Below, one piece after another: positions 7,797-16,652 of a stretch of DNA of 64,000 bases. Location of the stretch: positions 1-64,000 of the forward strand of contig NZ_JAASTT010000023.1 in assembly GCF_014322795.1 (NCBI RefSeq). The letters run 5' to 3'. The position numbers were made by a program, and so were the translations under genes. Numbering within the stretch: the stretch's first letter is position 1; each line of letters begins with the position of its first letter. Below the pieces are notes generated by a model. The model saw only the letters and a program-made list of their open reading frames with translations. It was not told where the DNA came from and made no database searches. Origin of the DNA: Paenilisteria portnoyi. GTDB taxonomy: Bacteria; Bacillota; Bacilli; Lactobacillales; Listeriaceae.

Positions 7797-9122
7797 TTAT
7801 TCAGAGAAATGTCCTTTTTTCTTTTTATAAAGATAGATTGGTAGTCCAATTGCTGTTAGAACGAGTCCAATTCCGGCGTTCATCGGTTGTGTGAATAGGG
7901 TGTTGAAGACGATGAAGGCACCACCGAGAATCGCAATGATTGGTATCACTGGATAGAGTGGGACTTTGTATGGCCGGACAAGCTCTGGTTCTCGTTTTCG
8001 CAGCACGAAGACAGCGATGAACGTAAGAGTGTAGAAAATCCAAATAACGAAGATAAGCATATCGGTTAGTTGGTTGAATCCTCCACTGAAAATCATGATG
8101 ATGGAGATAAGTAAGATGACAATTCCACCGTTGTAAGGGACGCTACTTTTTGCGCCAAGTTTTTTGAACCAGTTACTGAATGGCAGTTGATTATCAAGAG
8201 CCATTGCATATGGAATCCGAATTCCGGTCATCGTATAGCCATTTATCGTGCCGAATACGGAGATCAGAATACCAACAGTAATCAATTTACCGCCAATAGA
8301 GCCGAAAATGATATTCGCAACGTCAGACGCTGGTGTTGCTGTAGCAGCTAGTGCAGCGGCGGGCATCACGAACAAGTAAGCGATATTGATCAATAAGTAA
8401 ACCAACATAACGCCTGTTAGTCCGAACACGATTGCTTTTGGTAGATCTTTTTTCGGGTTTTTCATTTCGCCGGCAATGTTACCAACGTGAATCCAGCCAT
8501 CATACGCAAACATGGTTGCTACGAGACCAGAACCTAAGCTTGTCAAAAATGGGTGGTCTTCTACGCTTATCGGGAATAACCGAAACGCGACGTCACCTTG
8601 ATGAAAAAGTCCAAATATAATAATTAAGATAAGAGGCACCAGTTTACAGATTGTTGTGACTGCTTGGAAGGATCCGGCGACTTTTGCACCGATAAAATTC
8701 ATGAGCATGATAAATGCTGCGGCAGCGATGGCAACCGGAACGATAATGCCGTCACCAGTTCCGAAAAGATTCGCGACTTGTGTTGCAAAAATGATCGATA
8801 ATGCCGCGATATTTGCTGGGAAATAAATAACGGTTTGTGCCCAGCCAAGTAAGTACGCAGTTAGTTTGCCATATGTTTTTTGAAGGTACATCATCATTCC
8901 ACCGGTTTGCGGAATGGCAGCGGAGAGTTCGGCTGCGGTTAGCCCTCCGCAAATGGTGATAACGCCGCCGAGAATCCAAGCTAGCAGGCCAAGACTCGCG
9001 GTTCCTGTAGCTGAATAAACGGCCTCAGGTTTGAAGAATACGCCGGAACCAATAACAGTTCCCATAACAATGGTTAGTGCAGTAAAAAAGCCAATCTCTT
9101 TTTTTAGTTTCTGATTTTCCAT
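7797..9122 (-). CDS. APC-family amino acid permease (serine/threonine exchanger SteT-like)
   Basis: A 441-aa polytopic membrane protein with 12 hydrophobic segments. The amino acid/polyamine/organocation signature is at the N-terminus (GTVIGSGVFFKPEAV, then GGLTAAELSAAIPQTGGMMMYL). Length and motifs fit the LAT-like bacterial exchangers such as B. subtilis SteT. It lies 90 bp downstream of the threonine dehydrogenase gene on the same strand, so a role in moving threonine, serine or a breakdown product is a reasonable inference. The exact substrate is not readable from sequence. Confidence 0.85.
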   Translation of the reverse strand: MENQKLKKEIGFFTALTIVMGTVIGSGVFFKPEAVYSATGTASLGLLAWILGGVITICGGLTAAELSAAIPQTGGMMMYLQKTYGKLTAYLLGWAQTVIYFPANIAALSIIFATQVANLFGTGDGIIVPVAIAAAAFIMLMNFIGAKVAGSFQAVTTICKLVPLILIIIFGLFHQGDVAFRLFPISVEDHPFLTSLGSGLVATMFAYDGWIHVGNIAGEMKNPKKDLPKAIVFGLTGVMLVYLLINIAYLFVMPAAALAATATPASDVANIIFGSIGGKLITVGILISVFGTINGYTMTGIRIPYAMALDNQLPFSNWFKKLGAKSSVPYNGGIVILLISIIMIFSGGFNQLTDMLIFVIWIFYTLTFIAVFVLRKREPELVRPYKVPLYPVIPIIAILGGAFIVFNTLFTQPMNAGIGLVLTAIGLPIYLYKKKKGHFSE

Positions 9123-9212
9123 GTGTTTTCCCCTCGCTTGTTGTCAGGAATCAGCGCTCCCTCTGAACACCGATCCCTACGCAACAGTTGTTTTATTAAA
9201 AATAGAAATTTA

Positions 9213-10184
9213 TTAATGCCTTACTACTGTATCATTTTCTAGCTTTTTTGTCAGCTTTTCCAGCATATCTTTTGTCATACGGTCTAGGTCATATTGCGGG
9301 TCAAAATCCCATTCGTTTCTAGCGCAACTTGCATCCAGCGAATCGGGCCATGAGTCTGCGATGGCTTGGCGGGCTGGATCAACGTCGTATTTTAACTCAA
9401 AATCAGGAATAAATTTGCGAATCGAAGTAGCGATTTGTTCCGGGTCAAAGCTCATTGCCGTGATATTGAAGGCATTGCGATGAACTAAGTGTTTTGGATC
9501 CGCTTTCATTAATTTGATAATAGCATCGATCGCGTCGGGCATATACATCATATCCATGTGCGTGCCTTTATCGATGAACGAGGTGTAGCTCTTGTTTTTC
9601 AGTGCTTCATAATAAATATCTACGGCATAATCGGTGGTTCCGCCGCCTGGAAGTGTTTTGTAAGAAATGAGGCCTGGGAAGCGCACGCCGCGAGTGTCTA
9701 CGCCGAATTTTTGGAAGTAGTAGTCGCAAAGTAGTTCGCCGCTTACTTTCGTGACACCGTACATGGTTGTTGGGCGTTGCAGGGTGTCTTGTGGTGTATT
9801 GTCCGCCGGCGTACCAGGTCCGAATGAGCCGATGGAGCTTGGTGTGAAGAATTTTAGGTTCAGTTCGCGAGCGACTTCAAGCGCGTTGACAAGGCCGCCC
9901 ATATTGAGGCTCCACGCGAGTTGTGGCTTTTCTTCGGCCACAGCAGAAAGTAAGGCCGCCAAATGAATAATCGTGTCGACTTCATATTCACGCGCGATAT
10001 CCATCATCTTATCTTTATCGGTAACGTCCAAAATTTCGAAGGGACCGCTTTCAATTACTTCATTGCCAGCAATACGGCGGATGTCTGTAGCGACAACACT
10101 ATCCGTGCCGTTTTCAGCGCGCAAACGCATCGTTAATTCAGAACCAATTTGACCTAGACAACCCGTAATAAGTACTTTTTTCAT
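9213..10184 (-). CDS. tdh: L-threonine 3-dehydrogenase, short-chain (GalE-like) type
   Basis: Oxidises threonine to 2-amino-3-ketobutyrate with NAD+. The Rossmann motif is ITGCLGQIGSEL at 6-17, and the extended-SDR catalytic pair is YGVTKVSGE (Tyr/Lys at ~143/147). PSSIGSFGP supplies the active Ser, and the C-terminus carries the D-W-P-D-S-L-D-A-S-x-A-x-x-E-W run typical of this threonine dehydrogenase class. The 323-aa length is normal. The partner ligase gene lies immediately upstream on the same strand, which supports the assignment over other epimerases. A CCTCC-complement ribosome site precedes the start. Confidence 0.88.
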   Translation of the reverse strand: MKKVLITGCLGQIGSELTMRLRAENGTDSVVATDIRRIAGNEVIESGPFEILDVTDKDKMMDIAREYEVDTIIHLAALLSAVAEEKPQLAWSLNMGGLVNALEVARELNLKFFTPSSIGSFGPGTPADNTPQDTLQRPTTMYGVTKVSGELLCDYYFQKFGVDTRGVRFPGLISYKTLPGGGTTDYAVDIYYEALKNKSYTSFIDKGTHMDMMYMPDAIDAIIKLMKADPKHLVHRNAFNITAMSFDPEQIATSIRKFIPDFELKYDVDPARQAIADSWPDSLDASCARNEWDFDPQYDLDRMTKDMLEKLTKKLENDTVVRH

Positions 10185-10243
10185 TTAAAAAACCTCCATT
10201 GGATTAGAAATCGTATTTTTATATGTTCTGTTCGCTTTAGTGG

Positions 10244-10321
10244 TATAATTAAGTTTGGTGTTAGAAAGAGTAATCGGCTGGGTGAACATTGAGACGAATG
10301 TGCACTCAGCAGCTCTTTTTT
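10244..10321 (+). ncRNA. Candidate small RNA between kbl and tdh
   Basis: On the plus strand, an extended -10 (TGGTATAAT, TATAAT at 10244-10249) is followed by ~70 nt with no reading frame. That stretch ends in a 14-bp hairpin (10277-10290 with 10297-10310) and a T run (10315-10321). No plus-strand gene precedes this terminator, so promoter plus terminator suggest a short transcript antisense to the kbl-tdh spacer. The -35 region is weak. Alternatively it is only a hairpin in the tdh leader read from the other strand. Confidence 0.35.
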
Positions 10322-10405
10322 GTTCTTTATTCACACGTATTGAGTTGGTATTGTGCTTTGGAAGGGAATGAAAGTGCATTTGGAATCACTTTCTCCCACC
10401 TGTTT

Positions 10406-11596
10406 TTAGATGACTTTTAATTCTTTGCCGACTTTTTCGTAGGTTGCTAGTACTTCGTCGAGCATTTCTCTTGTGTGGGCAGCGGTTGGCATATTACGAA
10501 CGCGGCCGGTACCTTTTGGAACAGTTGGGAAGACGATGGATTTTGCGTACACGCCTTCTTCTAATAAGCGGCGAGAGAATTGCTGTGTTAGGTTTTCGTC
10601 GCCGATGATGCAAGGTGTGATTGGTGTTTCTGAATGTCCGATGTCAAAACCTAATTTCGCTAAGCCAGCTTTGAGATACGTGCCATTTTCCCACAGTTTT
10701 TCCATACGTTCTGGGTCGCTTTCCATGATATCGATAGCTTCGATACAGGCAGCCGCGGTACCTGGTGTTAAAGAGGTGGAGAATAGGAACGGTCTAGCTC
10801 GAACTTTTAGCCAGTCGATAAGTTGTTGAGAGCCTGCTACGTAGCCGCCGACAACGCCAATTGCTTTGGATAGTGTGCCCATTTGGAAGTCGATTTTATC
10901 TGACATGCCGAAATGTTTCACGGTTCCTGCACCTTTGCCCATAACGCCTGAGCCATGTGCGTCATCTACATAAGTAATTAAGCCGAATTCTTCTGCGATA
11001 GCAACGATTTCAGGGATTTTGGCAACATCGCCATCCATGGAAAAAACGCCATCCGTGATGTACATAATTTTTTCGTATAGTCCGCTTTCTGTGGCTTCTT
11101 TGGCGACGCGGCGAAGATCGTCCATATCTTGATGCTTGGCGCGCAGTACTTTGGCACCGGAAAGGCGACACCCGTCAATGATAGAGGCGTGATTTAGTTC
11201 ATCGGAAATAATCGCGTCTTTTTTCGTCATAACGGCGGATATCGCTCCCATATTACAGTTGAAACCGGATTGGAAAGCGATTGCAGCTTCGGTGTGCTTG
11301 AATTCTGCAAGTCGTGTTTCCAGCTCATTATGGATGGTCATGGTGCCGTTAATAGTACGCACAGCCCCAGCGCCGACGCCATATTGTTCGGTTGCTTCGA
11401 TGCATTTCTTTTTCAAGCGGTCGTCATTTGAGAAGCCTAAATAGTTATTGGAAGAAAGGTTGATCAATTCAGCGCCGTTCACTTTGATCTTCGCGCCGTT
11501 TGGACCTTCAACGGTATCGATGGTGTTGTAAAGTCCTTGATCTCGTAATGCTTGTAATTGGGGTTCTAGAAAGTCGTTTAAAACTTTGTTCGTCAT
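10406..11596 (-). CDS. kbl: 2-amino-3-ketobutyrate CoA ligase (glycine C-acetyltransferase)
   Basis: PLP enzyme that splits 2-amino-3-ketobutyrate with CoA into glycine and acetyl-CoA, the step after threonine dehydrogenase. Alpha-oxoamine synthase features are [50 protein letters not shown] and the PLP lysine in [16 protein letters not shown]. From 11596 the product is 396 aa, the usual length, with AGGAGG 10 nt upstream; the longer frame to 11635 lacks such a site. It is transcribed toward tdh, forming a threonine-to-glycine operon. Confidence 0.92.
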   Translation of the reverse strand: MTNKVLNDFLEPQLQALRDQGLYNTIDTVEGPNGAKIKVNGAELINLSSNNYLGFSNDDRLKKKCIEATEQYGVGAGAVRTINGTMTIHNELETRLAEFKHTEAAIAFQSGFNCNMGAISAVMTKKDAIISDELNHASIIDGCRLSGAKVLRAKHQDMDDLRRVAKEATESGLYEKIMYITDGVFSMDGDVAKIPEIVAIAEEFGLITYVDDAHGSGVMGKGAGTVKHFGMSDKIDFQMGTLSKAIGVVGGYVAGSQQLIDWLKVRARPFLFSTSLTPGTAAACIEAIDIMESDPERMEKLWENGTYLKAGLAKLGFDIGHSETPITPCIIGDENLTQQFSRRLLEEGVYAKSIVFPTVPKGTGRVRNMPTAAHTREMLDEVLATYEKVGKELKVI

Positions 11597-11694
11597 GTGA
11601 GAGATTCCTCCTAAAAAATTTTTATATATTATCACGCGTCCTTATCGCCGGATGGGGGTGGGAAAAGGACAGGCGCGGTAATGCCAAAGTAAAA

Positions 11695-13800
11695 CTAGAA
11701 ACCAAGCGATCGATCGGTCACCAGATGATTGCTATTTTTTTGCTCCAAAAACTCTTGAAGTATAGAGAGAATCAGATTTTTGATTTTTTCTGAGTTGCCT
11801 GATTCAATCATGGTAGTCGCGATTTCATCCTCTGTCAGCATCGTGATTAAGTAGGTGAAAATCTCGATTTCTTCGCTTGTTAGGGTATTTGGTAGTAAGA
11901 AGACGAGGATATTCGTGATGTTGACTTTGCCTTCTGATGCGATGTGCATTTCTAAATTATGCTTGGAGCCGAAAACGTGAATCGAGGCAGTTTCAACCTC
12001 TGTATTGATAAGAAACATGGCCGTATTTGTTCCGCAGGCCAAGACTTTGCGGTGATTCTCGTGTTTATTTAATTGTTCGTAAAGGTTGTCCGCTGCGAGA
12101 TTGGTTTTCTGTGCGATTTCTTGACTGAAGCCGCGGAGGTTATCTTCTAAATTGCGGGTCATCACGCTACTCGCTGTAAAATAGGTAGCCTTAATGAGTG
12201 AGATAATTAAATGATAATAGGTTTGCATCGCAGTCAAACTCGATAAGGCAGTCTCGAAATCGGTCGTTGCAACGGCATCCATTGGAAAAGTCTCGTTTTG
12301 CTTACGGTTCGCGATTTTTTCGAGCTTTTTATTGATAGCGTTGATTTCATTATCTGTGAAAAAAATACTGATAAATTGATAATCATGGGTGAAATTCTCT
12401 AAATGTGATGTCGAGAGGATCATATCGTATTTTTCTAGATTGGTTTCTTTCATAAGGTCGATTGGCGTGATGAACTTCATTTTTTTTAGTTTGGGTAAGC
12501 GCTTCCGAAATCTTGCTTGTAGCCAGGTATTGATGCCACTGCTTCGGGAGGTCACGATGAGTGCGCTATACGGTCGCATGTTTTCAGAATGGATAATCGC
12601 GGCTTCGAAGTGAAGGACGATGAATCCAGTTTCTTCTTCTGGAATTTGTTTGAAGGGATAGACGTCACAGGCTGCTGTATGCACGATATCAAATAGATCT
12701 GGGAACTCCGCTTTAATCATTTCTAGTAGCGGGTTGCTCATCGGCATTTTTTTCTTCAATCGGATGATGGAATACTGGATATGTTCGGTGAGCCCTTTTA
12801 AAACATTGATTTGTGATAGCGGTGTATCCATTTCTTTCGCGACACGGGAAATCAGCTTTTTCGCAATTCGAATGGCTTGTACTTTCTCATTTCGGTAAAA
12901 AACGTCTTGTCCGCGGCGAATTTCTGATTCGAGCACGAGCATCGTCAGTTCCGCGATTTCACTATCTGGGATTTCGACCATATCGGGCAAACAATCACGC
13001 AAAATTCGTTCGGCGATGTCGTATTCAGGATATTCTTGCAGGAAAACATGATTTCCCTCCCTTTTCGCGATGATTTTCCCTTTTGGAATTTGCTGAATCG
13101 TTATCATGAGGTAGGTCAGCACGTTTATGTAGGAATCATTACTAATCTCATAGGAAAGCTTTTTCAGCCATTTAGTGATGATCGGATCGCACATGTGCAA
13201 AAGAGATAGGTCGACGAAATCCACGATACGCTCATCGATTTGGGCTTCGTTATCGTCTAGGAGGTCGCTGAACATTTGATAGAGCTTAATCTTCGGAACT
13301 GTCATTAAAAGTAGTTCTCCGAGCAGTTCGCGTTTTTCTAAGACAGAAGATTCTAATTCGACGCCGATACCACGTTTTCGTTTAATATGGATTTTGCCGT
13401 TCCAGTCTTCTTCTAATCGGGTTAAATCACTGCTTACAGTGGCTACGGTGACGGACAGTTCGTTGGCAAGCGCAATCAATTTCACTGGTTCGGACTCGCT
13501 TAAAAGCACCCGCAAGATGATTTGTTGTCTCTCGAAAGGCGTAAACTCATTATTGACGAGCTCCAATATGTTTTTTTGAATGCGATCGCGTTGGGCAGAT
13601 GCGCCAGTGACGGTGAGCCGACTTCCGTGTTTGACTAAGGTTAATTTGAAATCTTGTAATGTTTCGCCGACTTCTTTTAAATCGCGACGCACGGTTCGTT
13701 CGCTGACATCCAGATAAGAAGCGAGTTGTGCAATCGAAATGTCGCCGGGTACCGATAGAATTTTTTCTAAAATGATTCGTGAACGTGCAGATAGGTACAT
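11695..13800 (-). CDS. BglG/MtlR-type transcription regulator with PRD and PTS-like domains
   Basis: A 701-aa multidomain regulator. Two N-terminal HTH domains (residues ~1-60, with SERTVRRDLKEV; ~85-135, with VTVATVSSDLTRL) are followed by two PTS regulation domains (~170-270 and ~290-395, with His in LLHMCDP, TEHIQYS and LHFEAAI). An EIIB-like segment (~400-500) shows TSRSSGIN where a catalytic Cys would be. A C-terminal EIIA-like domain (~540-690) follows. PRD proteins are switched by PTS-dependent His phosphorylation. It lies between the threonine-catabolic genes and the divergent ald-tdcB pair, and no PTS genes are nearby, so it may couple amino-acid use to PTS status. That target is inferred. 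Confidence 0.8.
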   Translation of the reverse strand: MYLSARSRIILEKILSVPGDISIAQLASYLDVSERTVRRDLKEVGETLQDFKLTLVKHGSRLTVTGASAQRDRIQKNILELVNNEFTPFERQQIILRVLLSESEPVKLIALANELSVTVATVSSDLTRLEEDWNGKIHIKRKRGIGVELESSVLEKRELLGELLLMTVPKIKLYQMFSDLLDDNEAQIDERIVDFVDLSLLHMCDPIITKWLKKLSYEISNDSYINVLTYLMITIQQIPKGKIIAKREGNHVFLQEYPEYDIAERILRDCLPDMVEIPDSEIAELTMLVLESEIRRGQDVFYRNEKVQAIRIAKKLISRVAKEMDTPLSQINVLKGLTEHIQYSIIRLKKKMPMSNPLLEMIKAEFPDLFDIVHTAACDVYPFKQIPEEETGFIVLHFEAAIIHSENMRPYSALIVTSRSSGINTWLQARFRKRLPKLKKMKFITPIDLMKETNLEKYDMILSTSHLENFTHDYQFISIFFTDNEINAINKKLEKIANRKQNETFPMDAVATTDFETALSSLTAMQTYYHLIISLIKATYFTASSVMTRNLEDNLRGFSQEIAQKTNLAADNLYEQLNKHENHRKVLACGTNTAMFLINTEVETASIHVFGSKHNLEMHIASEGKVNITNILVFLLPNTLTSEEIEIFTYLITMLTEDEIATTMIESGNSEKIKNLILSILQEFLEQKNSNHLVTDRSLGF

Positions 13801-14153
13801 TATGCTTCTTCCTTTCGCAGAAATTTTCCCTATGAAAGCTGCGTATGCGTTTCATTTCTTTCGCTGCTAAAGATTCACCTTACACCCTTATACTATGACT
13901 CCGCTTGCATATAAGCAATACAAACATATTGCTAATTTGTCCAGTTTTGAAATTGAAAAGATGGACAAAGTTATATCAAGCCACGAAATGAGTGCTTTTT
14001 CTAGTGTTTGCAGGTGTTGGTGCGCAGTGCTTTTCGGGTTTTAATTGCTATTTTATATTGTGAAAATTTTATCAAACTCAATTTGACAGCGTTTACGAGG
14101 GGGGTGCTATTCTGTACTCGCAAACACAATCTAAAAGAAGGACGTGAACGAAG
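13801..14153. promoter_or_regulatory. Divergent promoter region with a cre-like site before ald
   Basis: This ~350-bp non-coding gap separates the PRD regulator from ald. TTGACA at 14083-14088 is a good -35; TATTCT at 14108-14113 is a possible -10, though the spacing of 19 is long. The 16 bp at 14083-14098 match the CcpA operator pattern WTGNNARCGNWWWCAW at all but one position and overlap the -35. Catabolite repression of ald-tdcB is therefore plausible. Confidence 0.45.
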
Positions 14154-15257
14154 ATGAAAATTAGTGTTGTGAAAGAAATCAAGGCAGGCGAGGCGCGTGT
14201 CGGAATGACGCCTGAAAACGCGGCGATATTGGTGAATCAAGGGAACGTTGTATTAGTAGAACAAGATGCTGGGATTGGTTCTGGTTATACGAATCAAGAA
14301 TATGTGGACGCTGGTGCGGCGCTTGTGGACCAGGCAGAGGCTTGGATGGCGGACATGATCGTAAAGGTGAAAGAGCCACAACCTTCTGAATATCCATTTT
14401 TCAAACAAGGTCAGATTATCTGGGGATTTCTTCATTTAGCCGCCTCGAAACCGTGTGTGGAAGCTCTTCTAAAAGCAGGTGCCACAGCGATTGGCGGAGA
14501 AACAATTGAAAAAGATGGTGTGCTTACGTTGCTAAAACCAATGAGCGCAATTGCAGGACGTCGAGCGATTTTCATGGGCGCGTATTATTTGGAAAAACAA
14601 CATCAAGGTGAGGGGATTTTGCTATCTGGTATTGAAAATATCCCGGCTGGTGAGGTGGTTATTCTTGGTGGGGGAAACGTGGCAATCAATGCGTGCGACA
14701 TGGCGATTGGAGTTGGTTGCAGCGTGACAATCTTGGAGTTGAACCCGGGACGTATTGCATATTTGACGGAACATTACGCAGGGAAATCAGTCGTTATTTT
14801 GCCGTCAACAACGGAAAATTTGGAGCGGGAAATCCAGAAAGCGGACGTCTTTATTTCGACAATCCTCATTCCTGGAGCGAAACCGCCAAAAATTGTCAAG
14901 GAGTACATGGTGAAATCGATGAAACCGGGTAGCGTCATTGTTGATATTGCTATCGATCAAGGCGGAACCGTGGAAACCATCGAGCATTATACGACGCATG
15001 ATGATCCAATTTTTATCAAGCATGGTGTCCTTCATTATGCGGTTCCGAATATGCCGGGCGCAACGCCTAGAACTTCGACGATGGCGCTGGCAACTGGGAA
15101 TCTCACTTATCTGTCAGCTATTGCAGAAAAAGGACTGGAACAAGCTATGCTCGCAGATGTTTCCTTGGCAAGTGGGCTAAATATCCATCATGGTCATATC
15201 ATGTCAAAAAGTCTCGCCGACACGTTAGGAATGGAATATAGTGAGGTATTCCAATGA
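14154..15257 (+). CDS. ald: Alanine dehydrogenase
   Basis: NAD-dependent oxidative deamination of L-alanine to pyruvate and ammonia in the cytosol. Diagnostic runs are EARVGMTPENA (substrate Arg), IVKVKEPQPSEY (catalytic Lys ~75), TYFHLAA-like FLHLAAS (catalytic His ~96) and the Rossmann VVILGGGNVAINA (~170-182). VDIAIDQGGTVET and a C-terminal NMPGATPRTST also fit. The 367-aa length is standard. Its last bases overlap the start of threonine dehydratase, so the two are cotranscribed and probably coupled for amino-acid catabolism. Confidence 0.95.
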   Translation: MKISVVKEIKAGEARVGMTPENAAILVNQGNVVLVEQDAGIGSGYTNQEYVDAGAALVDQAEAWMADMIVKVKEPQPSEYPFFKQGQIIWGFLHLAASKPCVEALLKAGATAIGGETIEKDGVLTLLKPMSAIAGRRAIFMGAYYLEKQHQGEGILLSGIENIPAGEVVILGGGNVAINACDMAIGVGCSVTILELNPGRIAYLTEHYAGKSVVILPSTTENLEREIQKADVFISTILIPGAKPPKIVKEYMVKSMKPGSVIVDIAIDQGGTVETIEHYTTHDDPIFIKHGVLHYAVPNMPGATPRTSTMALATGNLTYLSAIAEKGLEQAMLADVSLASGLNIHHGHIMSKSLADTLGMEYSEVFQ

Positions 15258-16255
15258 TGAAAACGGATGAATTTGTGACTATTTGGGACATTAATAAAGC
15301 GAAGGAAACGCTCCAAGATAATGCCCGCAAAACACCGCTTGTAAAATCATTCTACTTAACAAGTGTGACAGAAGCAAACGTTTACCTAAAGTTAGAAAAC
15401 ATGCAATTAACAGGCTCTTTCAAATTCCGTGGCGCGTACAACAAAATTGCGGCCCTGACGACGGTAGAAAAAGAACATGGCGTCATCGCTTGCTCGGCAG
15501 GGAATCATGCGCAAGGCGTTGCTTTATCCTCCAAATTACTCGGAATCAATAGTAAAATCGTGATGCCAGAAACCGCGCCACAAGCTAAAATTGATGCAAC
15601 GAGAGGTTATGGTTCGGATGTTGTTTTATATGGGCAAACGTTTGATGAAGCCAAAGAGAAGTGCATCGAAATCGCGGAGAAAACAGGACGGACTTTTTTG
15701 CATCCGTATGACGATCCGGCGGTAATTGCTGGGCAAGGAACGATCGGTTTGGAGATTTTGGACAATATGTGGGATGTCGATACGGTCATCGTGCCAATTG
15801 GCGGCGGTGGTTTAATATCAGGCATCGCGATTGCGCTGAAATCGTTTAATCCGAACATTCGCATTATCGGTGTGCAAGCTGAAAATGTGCATGGGATGAA
15901 ATCGTCGTTCGATGCTGGAGAAATAACGCCGCATTACGATGCGCCAACGATGGCAGACGGTTGTGCAGTGAAAGTTCCTGGTGACATCACGTTTTCAATT
16001 GTGAGAGAATTGGTAGATGAGATTATCACGGTTTCAGAAGACGAGTTAGAACAAGCGATGAAAGACTTGCTACAGCGCGGGAAAGCAGTTGTAGAAGGCG
16101 CTGGGGCACTTAGCGAGGCCGCACTCGTTTCTGATAAAATAGTAGATTATGTGAAGGGAAAAAATGTCGTTTGCATCATCTCTGGTGGGAATGTGGATTT
16201 AGAGCGGATTTCTCAAGTCTGTGAGCATTTCTTTTCCAGTGAAATCGTCAAATAA
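15254..16255 (+). CDS. tdcB: Threonine dehydratase (catabolic threonine ammonia-lyase)
   Basis: Converts threonine to 2-oxobutyrate and ammonia. It is a fold type II PLP enzyme with the lysine in TGSFKFRGAYNK (~58), substrate loop CSAGNHAQGVA, and the phosphate-binding glycine loop PIGGGGLISG (~182-191). At 333 aa there is no C-terminal ACT regulatory domain, so it is the short catabolic type rather than biosynthetic IlvA. The start overlaps the ald stop by 4 bp (a second ATG lies one codon later). Serine dehydratase activity is possible. A terminator follows. Confidence 0.88.
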   Translation: MMKTDEFVTIWDINKAKETLQDNARKTPLVKSFYLTSVTEANVYLKLENMQLTGSFKFRGAYNKIAALTTVEKEHGVIACSAGNHAQGVALSSKLLGINSKIVMPETAPQAKIDATRGYGSDVVLYGQTFDEAKEKCIEIAEKTGRTFLHPYDDPAVIAGQGTIGLEILDNMWDVDTVIVPIGGGGLISGIAIALKSFNPNIRIIGVQAENVHGMKSSFDAGEITPHYDAPTMADGCAVKVPGDITFSIVRELVDEIITVSEDELEQAMKDLLQRGKAVVEGAGALSEAALVSDKIVDYVKGKNVVCIISGGNVDLERISQVCEHFFSSEIVK

Positions 16256-16272
16256 CAGGAATATGTGCAAAA

Positions 16273-16312
16273 AATCGCCAAAGGTTGTTCCAAAACCTTT
16301 GGCGATTAGTAT
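16273..16312. terminator. Bidirectional terminator between tdcB and the small minus-strand gene
   Basis: A 14-bp perfect stem (16273-16286 with 16294-16307) with a T-rich flank on the plus side and an A-rich flank on the other. Confidence 0.85.
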
Positions 16313-16313
16313 T

Positions 16314-16484
16314 TTATTTTAGAATTTTTCTATGGAACTGTTGATGGGAGTCCTGTACTTGTTGATGCGGTTTCCCATGTAAATTTTCGGCGAATGGCTT
16401 TTTCTCTTTGTCCTTTGGAAGAGCGTCACTGATTTTCGGTGTGTGAATCGCTTGCGAGGTCTGACTTTTTTTAGAATTGGTCAT
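16314..16484 (-). CDS. Small hydrophilic protein, 56 aa, unknown function
   Basis: Begins MTNSKKSQTSQAIHTPKISD and ends QQFHRKILK. It is rich in K, Q, H and S, with no hydrophobic segment and no Cys. The strongest evidence for translation is a perfect AAAGGAGG ribosome site 8 nt upstream of the ATG and a terminator just past the stop. The composition recalls small acid-soluble-type or stress-induced basic proteins but no family can be named. It is divergently placed to the iron-uptake operon. Confidence 0.6.
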   Translation of the reverse strand: MTNSKKSQTSQAIHTPKISDALPKDKEKKPFAENLHGKPHQQVQDSHQQFHRKILK

Positions 16485-16570
16485 TTTTTAAAACCTCCTT
16501 TGTTGTTCCTTACCCTGAGGTGGTGGAGTTAAAACACGAATTTTTGAATTGGATAGATGGAAACATGCTC

Positions 16571-16599
16571 TTGACAAGCGGAAGTGTTTCTATTAGAAT
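16571..16599 (+). promoter_or_regulatory. SigA promoter of the siderophore transport operon
   Basis: TTGACA (16571-16576), 17-bp spacer, TAGAAT (16594-16599). This is a near-consensus vegetative promoter just upstream of the Fur box. Confidence 0.85.
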
Positions 16600-16612
16600 A
16601 GGTTCTGTAAAT

Positions 16613-16631
16613 GATAATGAAAATCATTCTC
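16613..16631. promoter_or_regulatory. Fur box
   Basis: The 19 bases match the classic Fur consensus (GATAATGATAATCATTATC) at 17 positions. The site covers the transcription start region of the operon. Iron-loaded Fur would repress transcription, which fits siderophore uptake. Confidence 0.9.
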
Positions 16632-16652
16632 AATTAAAAGGTGGGTGATTAC

